In this document: piece after piece, positions 1 to 4,662 of the stretch | How positions within the stretch are numbered: the first letter of the stretch is position 1 | Layout of the letters: every line of letters starts with the position of its first letter | Virus record (IMG/VR): IMGVR_UViG_3300017969_000104 | Span: 1 to 27,231 of that record | DNA: 27,231 bases | Origin: a virus | Strand: one strand, 5' to 3' | Program-made: the position numbers and the translations under genes | The notes under the pieces: model-generated | Database searches by the model: none | Seen by the model: only the letters and a program-made list of their open reading frames with translations | Told to the model about the DNA's origin: nothing

Positions 1-1
1 A

Positions 2-283
2 GCAATAAGGGAGAGTTTTATAGCGACGCTTGCTGATATCCTACAGATTCCAGATTGGTACAAAGATGCTAACTGTGTTGGTACAGACCAAGATGAGTTT
101 TTTCCAGAGAGAGGTAGTAGTACTGTAATTGCAAAGGCAATTTGTAAAGAATGTAAAGTTCGAGAAGAGTGTCTAGAATTTGCAGTAGTAAGAAAAGAAC
201 GATTTGGAATATGGGGTGGTAAATCTGAACGAGAACGCAGAGCCATTAGACGAGAACGAAGAAAAAAAGGCGAAAAGTTTTAA
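2..283 (+). CDS. whiB: WhiB-family Fe-S transcriptional regulator (5' truncated by window edge)
   Basis: Reading from base 2 there are 93 codons open to TAA at 281-283, with no start codon, so the N-terminus lies upstream of the window. Counting visible residues, cysteines sit at 25, 48, 51 and 57 (C-x22-C-x2-C-x5-C), the four ligands of the WhiB [4Fe-4S] cluster. They are preceded by a DWYKDANC segment and followed by the GIWGG turn (69-73) and a strongly basic tail (74-92). In the family the cluster senses redox or NO, the protein contacts the major sigma factor, and the basic tail binds DNA; phage copies can reprogram host transcription. WhiB proteins occur in Actinobacteria and their phages, so this gene is the main host clue. 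Its 3' end overlaps the next gene. The family call is firm; the regulated genes are unknown. Confidence 0.93.
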   Translation, partial: AIRESFIATLADILQIPDWYKDANCVGTDQDEFFPERGSSTVIAKAICKECKVREECLEFAVVRKERFGIWGGKSERERRAIRRERRKKGEKF

Positions 284-437
284 AGTTCCTGTTTATTACT
301 GGGAGATAATATTGACTAAGGGAGATGACCCAATGCTATTTGGACCATTTACAAGACATGAAATGTTCTACTACCTAGAAACACAGGGGTATGAAATACC
401 CTATAAGATTAAAAGGCTAAGACCAGATGGAAGATAA
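204..437 (+). CDS. Small conserved-looking hypothetical protein, 77 aa
   Basis: I do not recognise this protein. It is open in a different frame from the whiB-like gene and overlaps its last 80 bases if ATG 204 is the start. The first 25 residues are charged and may be only a shadow of the upstream gene. The remainder (VPVYYWEIILTKG, then a GPF motif and a YYLETQGY stretch) has the hydrophobic/aromatic alternation of a real small fold. No convincing Shine-Dalgarno precedes ATG 204; GTG 216 is the main alternative. Its end overlaps the start of the exonuclease gene at 427 by 11 bases, which supports a translated frame and an operon whiB - this gene - exonuclease. Function unknown; the start is uncertain. 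Confidence 0.6.
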   Translation: MEYGVVNLNENAEPLDENEEKKAKSFKVPVYYWEIILTKGDDPMLFGPFTRHEMFYYLETQGYEIPYKIKRLRPDGR

Positions 438-1002
438 GTTCGTAATACTAGATTTTGAGACCACAGGTGCAGATATATTACACACACCCCCTGTAATGAA
501 TGGATATTTTAAGTCAAAACTATGGTATGACCCTATTGAATTTGCCATGATAGATTTATCTAGTGACCAAGAGTACCATTATTTCATAGAACCACACACA
601 GATTTTATTAAAGAAGGCATACCTTGGGCTACTGATATCCATGGATTTGAGAAAGATGACTTTGTTAAACGTAATGATTTACAGAAATGGGAAGATATCT
701 ACCCAGAAATACAGAAAGTTCTTACAGGTAAGACTGCTGTTGCACATAATGCTTTTGTTTTTGACCAGCAAGTTATGGAACAAACCTGCGAGAAGTATCA
801 AACTCTAGTTCCATTATGTAAATGGAGGGATACTAAAGCGGAGATTAAGCAAATGTATCCAGATAAAGCTCATAGTCAAGTTGATGTAGCAAAGTGGATG
901 TTAGATGAGGAGTATAAAGCACACTCTGCTATTGAAGATGTTCGTATGTTGGCAAAGATTTTTAAATACATAAACGAAAAACCTGCTTGGATTTTCGTAT
1001 AA
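427..1002 (+). CDS. DnaQ-like DEDDh 3'-5' exonuclease
   Basis: A 191-residue stand-alone exonuclease of the DnaQ/RNase T type. Motif Exo I is DFETTG, with D9 and E11 as metal ligands. Exo II is in HNAFVFD with D113. Exo III is H166-S-A-I-E-D171, the H-x4-D pattern defining the DEDDh subgroup. These four acidic residues bind two metal ions and remove nucleotides from 3' ends. The length fits a catalytic domain without extra modules, so it may proofread for a replicative polymerase encoded elsewhere, trim DNA ends, or act on RNA; the sequence does not separate these. The ATG lies inside the preceding gene, implying translational coupling. It is the last gene before a probable promoter at 1008-1035. 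Confidence 0.9.
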   Translation: MEDKFVILDFETTGADILHTPPVMNGYFKSKLWYDPIEFAMIDLSSDQEYHYFIEPHTDFIKEGIPWATDIHGFEKDDFVKRNDLQKWEDIYPEIQKVLTGKTAVAHNAFVFDQQVMEQTCEKYQTLVPLCKWRDTKAEIKQMYPDKAHSQVDVAKWMLDEEYKAHSAIEDVRMLAKIFKYINEKPAWIFV

Positions 1003-1007
1003 GGTTC

Positions 1008-1035
1008 TTGACTTAATTTTTATATTGTCTAATAT
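1008..1035 (+). promoter_or_regulatory. Probable sigma70-type promoter of the AIPR-like gene
   Basis: TTGACT (1008-1013), a 16-base spacer, then TAATAT (1030-1035), starting 6 bases after the exonuclease stop codon. The -35 matches consensus at 5 of 6 positions and the -10 at 4 of 6. Expected initiation near 1042 gives a leader of about 68 bases before ATG 1110. It is the best -35/-10 pair I found in an intergenic position. Confidence 0.6.
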
Positions 1036-1109
1036 TTCTTATACACCAACAAAAGTTGCGTGGTAAGAGAGATTATCAAAAGGATATCTCAAAAAAGAAA
1101 GAGGATAAA

Positions 1110-2273
1110 ATGCGTAATGCAAAAATCACATTGCCTATTCAGGCAATTCGTACACTAACTTCTTTAACTGATAAGAATGTTAAAGAATACTATGGATATA
1201 TCAAATGTAAGGATTTAGCTGAAGCTGATGAATTACCAGATAATCCAAATCCAAGAAAGCCAATAGCTGACAAAGCATCATATAAAGAAATGGTTGCAGC
1301 TCTTACTGATGAGCAAGAGACGCCAGACTTATTTATGTTTGCAGCACTTGGCATACATATCTTTGCTACTGATGCAGTAGTAGAAGATAATTCAATAACA
1401 CTTACGCTATCAAACAAAGATGGTGTTGTTAATGGTGGACACTTGTATGGTGCTATTAGAGAGAATAGTAATTCTATTCCAGAAGATAGGCTAGTTAGAG
1501 TGTTTATTATGACTGGTGTTACAGATGAAAGCACAAGACTAAATATCTCTATTGGTCTCAACAACTCATTACAAGTCAGTGATGAATCATTGTTGAACCA
1601 TAAGGGAGAATTTGAATGGATTAAAAAAGGTTTCAAGAATACGCCTTATGAAGATTCAATAGTCTATTTCCAAGGAGATGAAGGTACTATAAAAGTTAGA
1701 GATATTCTTTCTACTGTATATTCATTAATCCCAGATGGTTCTGAATTAACAACTAAACCTATAAATAAAGTATGGGCTTATGGTGGCAAAAATAAAATTG
1801 TTGCACGTTATGAGGAATCTAAAGCAGAATACAAGAAGTTTGAGTCTAGTCTAAAAGCTATATATAAATTCAAAGACTATGTACAAGAAACTTCTTATCC
1901 AATGTGGTGTGAGGCTACAGGCGAAACTATAGATGATACTCCATTTATATTTTCCAAATGGTCTAACAATAAAAACCAAACACTATTCATTGAAGATGAT
2001 AAAGAAATGGAATACGTACTACAACAAGCAGTACTCGTTCCTGTTCTTGCTTCTTTCAGAACAATGATTGCAATGGAAAAGAAGTTCGACTTTCACAAGG
2101 CTAAAACTGTTTGGGATAATATTGGAGTTAAGCTGATGCAAAAAGGTGTCAGAGTAGCTAGACAGTTTGACCAATTAAGACCAGTAGGTTACTGGCAACC
2201 AATGTGGTCAGAGATGTTTGAAGATGTAGGAGAAGAATTACAATCTTTAAAACAAAGTAGACTATCTGCATAA
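1110..2273 (+). CDS. AIPR-like protein (abortive-infection phage-resistance family), 387 aa
   Basis: The frame is open from TTG 1056, but ATG 1110 is preferred because an AGAGG element lies just before it; the 18 upstream residues are lysine-rich and unlikely to be part of the fold. From that ATG the protein is 387 residues. The central part has a VVNGGHLYGAI segment, then a strand with RVFIMTGV and an asparagine-rich SIGLNNS turn before a helical stretch. This order (VNGG/Q motif, strand, NN motif) resembles AIPR proteins and the related DGQHR/ParB-like fold. AIPR proteins are linked to abortive infection, but their biochemistry is poorly known. The gene has its own promoter upstream and a strong hairpin terminator downstream, so it looks like a separately expressed accessory cassette. 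Family call moderate; a role in superinfection exclusion is inference. Confidence 0.62.
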   Translation: MRNAKITLPIQAIRTLTSLTDKNVKEYYGYIKCKDLAEADELPDNPNPRKPIADKASYKEMVAALTDEQETPDLFMFAALGIHIFATDAVVEDNSITLTLSNKDGVVNGGHLYGAIRENSNSIPEDRLVRVFIMTGVTDESTRLNISIGLNNSLQVSDESLLNHKGEFEWIKKGFKNTPYEDSIVYFQGDEGTIKVRDILSTVYSLIPDGSELTTKPINKVWAYGGKNKIVARYEESKAEYKKFESSLKAIYKFKDYVQETSYPMWCEATGETIDDTPFIFSKWSNNKNQTLFIEDDKEMEYVLQQAVLVPVLASFRTMIAMEKKFDFHKAKTVWDNIGVKLMQKGVRVARQFDQLRPVGYWQPMWSEMFEDVGEELQSLKQSRLSA

Positions 2274-2334
2274 GTTGATATACTAGAATCGTAATCGTCT
2301 ATGGACTTGTTCATAGGAAGAATACTTTTCAGTC

Positions 2335-2373
2335 ATAAGATTAAGGCCGTCCTGCGAGGCGGCCATCTTATTT
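2335..2373 (+). terminator. Strong hairpin terminator after the AIPR-like gene
   Basis: GGCCGTC (2345-2351) pairs with GGCGGCC (2358-2364, one G-U pair) around a six-base loop. The stem is extended by ATAAGAT (2335-2341) pairing perfectly with ATCTTAT (2365-2371), leaving a three-base bulge TAA on the 5' side. The 3' side runs into a T-rich TTATTT. This fits an intrinsic terminator closing the AIPR-like transcript 62 bases after its stop. A weaker 5-bp hairpin CTATG/CATAG lies upstream, near 2309-2325. Confidence 0.75.
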
Positions 2374-2392
2374 AAATACCAAACCCCTATGG

Positions 2393-2398
2393 TATATT
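2393..2398 (+). promoter_or_regulatory. Possible -10 element for a leaderless transcript of the 67-aa gene
   Basis: TATATT ends 9 bases before ATG 2408, and the sequence between has no Shine-Dalgarno. Initiation 7-9 bases downstream would put the 5' end of the mRNA at or beside the start codon. No clear -35 is present and the region is AT-rich, so the call rests on position and on the parallel case at 2689. Confidence 0.35.
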
Positions 2399-2407
2399 TA
2401 TAGAACC

Positions 2408-2611
2408 ATGATTCAAGATTTTATATACGCAGGTTACAGATTTAAAAAAGAAACTCTTAAGAATGAAACTCTTGTAATTATGTTTGAAAAGAACGAAGCA
2501 GTTCAACAGATGATAATCCCAAACGAAATAAATATTTTTGATTACATCGATGCTTACCTTAATAAATTTATTAGACAGTCAAATACCACAAGGTATATTA
2601 AGAATAAGTAA
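2408..2611 (+). CDS. Hypothetical protein, 67 aa
   Basis: A short ORF between the terminator at 2335-2373 and the paired hairpins at 2621-2672. The product alternates hydrophobic and charged residues (MIQDFIYAGYRFKK, then LVIMFEKNE) and ends in a basic tail (RYIKNK), so it reads like a small soluble alpha/beta protein. I see no signal peptide, membrane segment or metal-binding motif, and I do not recognise a family. There is no Shine-Dalgarno before the ATG; a -10-like box directly upstream suggests leaderless expression. It seems to be a single-gene transcription unit in the accessory block. Function unknown. Confidence 0.6.
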   Translation: MIQDFIYAGYRFKKETLKNETLVIMFEKNEAVQQMIIPNEINIFDYIDAYLNKFIRQSNTTRYIKNK

Positions 2612-2620
2612 TATAAAGAT

Positions 2621-2672
2621 GTCGGCATCCACACCGACCTCCTCCCATCATCGGCTGTCCATAGGATAGCCG
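2621..2672 (+). other. Two tandem hairpins between small genes (possible terminator or RNA stabiliser)
   Basis: GTCGG (2621-2625) pairs with CCGAC (2634-2638) around an eight-base loop. Then CGGCTGTCC (2652-2660) pairs with GGATAGCCG (2664-2672) across a three-base loop, a 9-bp stem with one G-T pair. These are GC-rich islands in an AT-rich background and occupy most of the gap between 2611 and 2701. The second is followed only by TATTCAAAATTA, not a solid T run, so intrinsic termination is uncertain; a structured 3' end is equally possible. Confidence 0.55.
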
Positions 2673-2688
2673 TATTCAAAATTACTAC

Positions 2689-2694
2689 TATAAT
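2689..2694 (+). promoter_or_regulatory. Consensus -10 (TATAAT) placed for a leaderless mRNA
   Basis: A perfect TATAAT ends 6 bases before ATG 2701. The usual -10 to start-site distance would put transcription initiation on the A of the ATG. No Shine-Dalgarno is present, and no -35 is recognisable 16-18 bases upstream, where the 9-bp hairpin arm sits. Leaderless genes with a -10 at this distance are common in Actinobacteria. Confidence 0.5.
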
Positions 2695-2700
2695 TACTCT

Positions 2701-2946
2701 ATGCCTAGATATGAACATAAATGTATTAAAGATATTTGCGAATTTCTTTTTGAAGTTACTTATGGAATTAAAGAAGAACCTCAAATAAATTGTCCTAAGT
2801 GTTCTAGTCCTACACAAAGACAAATTTCTAGAAACGTTATGTTTGAAACTCCTGTTGATGTAGAATGGGAAAAAGACCCAAGTGATTTATCAGTCACTTC
2901 ATATAAGAAATATAGTGAAGCAAAGAAAAGAAAGTTTAGGTGGTAA
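2701..2946 (+). CDS. FmdB-type zinc-ribbon protein, 81 aa
   Basis: The N-terminus MPRYEHKC matches the MPxYEYxC opening of the FmdB / CxxC_CxxC zinc-ribbon family. Zinc ligands would be C8 and C13, and the C30-P-K-C33 pair. The first knuckle is C-x4-C rather than the usual C-x2-C, a small deviation that can still hold zinc. The C-terminal half (FETPVDVEWEKDP, then a lysine/arginine-rich end) is probably flexible. FmdB proteins are small putative regulators; phage copies are common and have no assigned task. The stop codon is followed one base later by the next gene's ATG, whose ribosome-binding site (AGGTGG) lies inside this gene, so the two are probably co-translated from the promoter at 2689. 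Confidence 0.8.
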   Translation: MPRYEHKCIKDICEFLFEVTYGIKEEPQINCPKCSSPTQRQISRNVMFETPVDVEWEKDPSDLSVTSYKKYSEAKKRKFRW

Positions 2947-2947
2947 T

Positions 2948-3442
2948 ATGTCAGGCTTTGACATGAGAGATGATGAAACATATTCTGAATACAAATCAAG
3001 AAAACTTAGAGAGAAAGGTCCAGGGTTTCATGTAGCTATGGGACAAAAAAGATATAATCCTGATGACCCAGCTAAAAGTGAAGCGGCTCAAAGAGCTCGT
3101 CGTAATAGAAACAAAGGTAGAAGAAAACAAAACCTTGCTCGTAAAAAATTAAAGATACCAAATACTAAGTTCAGGTCGATGATGGGACATGAAGAAAGTT
3201 GGTTAGGTCAAGTAAGAGTTGAAGTAAAAGCTGGAAAGCAAGTTCAGACCTTATGGACTAAATTTAAAAATGCTAAAGCACAATCAGATTCTAACAATAC
3301 AGCAATAGGTAGTAACAAACCATTTGTATTTGTTGCAATGCCTGATGGAACTTCTGATGGTTTAGTAGTTATGGAGTTAGACAGATTGGAGGAAACAGTA
3401 TTTGCGTTGCTTGAAACGTGGGAAGAGTACGATGAAGAGTAA
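2948..3442 (+). CDS. Terminase-adjacent basic protein, possible PD-(D/E)XK-like nuclease or small terminase
   Basis: ATG 2948 is chosen because TTTAGGTGG lies just before it; a GTG at 2882 would overlap the zinc-ribbon gene. The product is 164 residues. Residues 41-67 are very basic (a run of R/K), suited to nucleic-acid binding. Residues 81-145 read like a compact alpha/beta core: HEESWLGQ, then V91-E-V-K94, then a helix with Q112, then the strand PFVFVAMPDG and GLVVMELD. The E-x-K followed by a glutamine helix recalls PD-(D/E)XK nucleases and phage resolvases, but the upstream aspartate is not obvious. Its place directly before the large terminase, with a one-base overlap, is where a small terminase subunit or packaging-linked endonuclease normally lies. 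Gene certain; function tentative. Confidence 0.75.
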   Translation: MSGFDMRDDETYSEYKSRKLREKGPGFHVAMGQKRYNPDDPAKSEAAQRARRNRNKGRRKQNLARKKLKIPNTKFRSMMGHEESWLGQVRVEVKAGKQVQTLWTKFKNAKAQSDSNNTAIGSNKPFVFVAMPDGTSDGLVVMELDRLEETVFALLETWEEYDEE

Positions 3443-4659
3443 TGGTTAAATACAAGGGTGTTCTCCCTGCACTTCATGAAGCACAGAAAACTGTAGCGGA
3501 ATCTGAAGCTAGGTGGAAAGTTCTTTGTGCTGGTCGAAGATTTGGTAAGACACGTCTTGGTGTACAGATGTGTATGGAAAATGCTTTAGAAGGTAAAAGA
3601 GCTTGGTGGGTTGCACCAACATTCGCAATTGCTCGTGTAGGTTGGAGAGCTATTGAAGCAGCAGCTATGTCGTTCCCCGAAAAGATAAGACCTAAAGTTT
3701 CTATTGCAAACATGGAAGTTCATTTTGAAAATGGTGGTTTTATTGCTGCTAAATCTGCTGATAATCCACAAAGATTAAGAGGTGAAGGTCTTGACTTTCT
3801 AGTTATGGATGAAGCAGCTTTTGTAAAACCAGAAGTGTGGAGAGAAGTTCTAAGACCAACACTTACAGAAAGAAAAGGTAAAGGTTTATTTATTAGTACT
3901 CCAATGGGTATGAACAATTGGTTTTATGATTTATGGCAAAATGCACAAGATGATGATAATTGGGAAACATTTAGATTTTCTACATTAGACAACCCAGCTA
4001 TTGACCCTGACGAATTAGAAATTGCCAAGAAAGAAGTTGGTTCTATTATATATACGCAAGAGTATTTAGCAGAGTTTGTTGAAGATGGTCAGTCTCTATT
4101 TAAACCTCATTGGTTGAATTATTTTCAAAAAAGTGAAGATGGTTTATGGGTAGGTGGTGGTGGTTCATGGGACCCATTAGAACTACAACACTTTGGTGCA
4201 GTTGATATTGCTGTAACTACTGCTACTTCTTCAGACCATACAGCACTAGTAGATTTTGCTAAACATAACGATGGTACATTGTTTGTTAATGATGTAAAAC
4301 AAATTAAAGTAGAAGGACCTGATTTATTTCCAGAAATAAGAAATATGTACGATAGATATAACTGGTCACATGTTTGTATTGAGAATGTCGGCTTATCTAA
4401 AACAGTTTCTCAAATGCTTCAAAGAGAGGGATATAGGGTACAAGAAATGAAAGCAGATAAGGATAAAATAACCAAAGCTTTACCTTTATCGGCTAGGATG
4501 GAGTCTGGAGATGTACTTTTAAAAGCGGAAGCACCATGGCTACCGAACCTAGAGCGTGAGCTCCTTGCATTTCCGCTAGGTTCGCATGATGACATGGTAG
4601 ACGCTATGGCACTTGGAGCTCAAGAGATGCAAAAAAAACGCGTCTGGGAAGCGTATTAA
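3442..4659 (+). CDS. terL: Terminase large subunit
   Basis: This 405-residue ATP-driven DNA-packaging motor and headful/site nuclease docks on the portal. The N-terminal ATPase has Walker A GRRFGKT (31-37), a Walker B strand FLVMDE (119-124) with the catalytic glutamate at its end, and the coupling motif STP (152-154). The C-terminal RNase H-like nuclease shows D255 in FGAVDIAV, E314 in HVCIENVG, and the closing SHDDMVDA (381-388) with D383, D384 and D387. Length and motif spacing are normal for a complete protein. Its ATG shares one base with the stop of the preceding gene (TAATG), which means coupled translation. The portal gene follows after three bases, the standard packaging order. Confidence 0.96.
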   Translation: MVKYKGVLPALHEAQKTVAESEARWKVLCAGRRFGKTRLGVQMCMENALEGKRAWWVAPTFAIARVGWRAIEAAAMSFPEKIRPKVSIANMEVHFENGGFIAAKSADNPQRLRGEGLDFLVMDEAAFVKPEVWREVLRPTLTERKGKGLFISTPMGMNNWFYDLWQNAQDDDNWETFRFSTLDNPAIDPDELEIAKKEVGSIIYTQEYLAEFVEDGQSLFKPHWLNYFQKSEDGLWVGGGGSWDPLELQHFGAVDIAVTTATSSDHTALVDFAKHNDGTLFVNDVKQIKVEGPDLFPEIRNMYDRYNWSHVCIENVGLSKTVSQMLQREGYRVQEMKADKDKITKALPLSARMESGDVLLKAEAPWLPNLERELLAFPLGSHDDMVDAMALGAQEMQKKRVWEAY

Positions 4660-4662
4660 TAA

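Noticed and set aside
1056-1109. TTG start extending the AIPR-like protein by 18 residues
   Set aside because: No ribosome-binding site; the extension is Lys-rich and ATG 1110 has AGAGG upstream.
1190-1636. 148-codon antisense ORF inside the AIPR-like gene
   Set aside because: Serine/leucine-rich shadow of an AT-rich coding strand with no ribosome-binding site; every supported gene is on the + strand.
2274-2407. tRNA gene in the gap after the AIPR-like gene
   Set aside because: No T-loop-like GGTTCGAATCC or four-arm pairing; the structure is a terminator hairpin plus a minor 5-bp hairpin.
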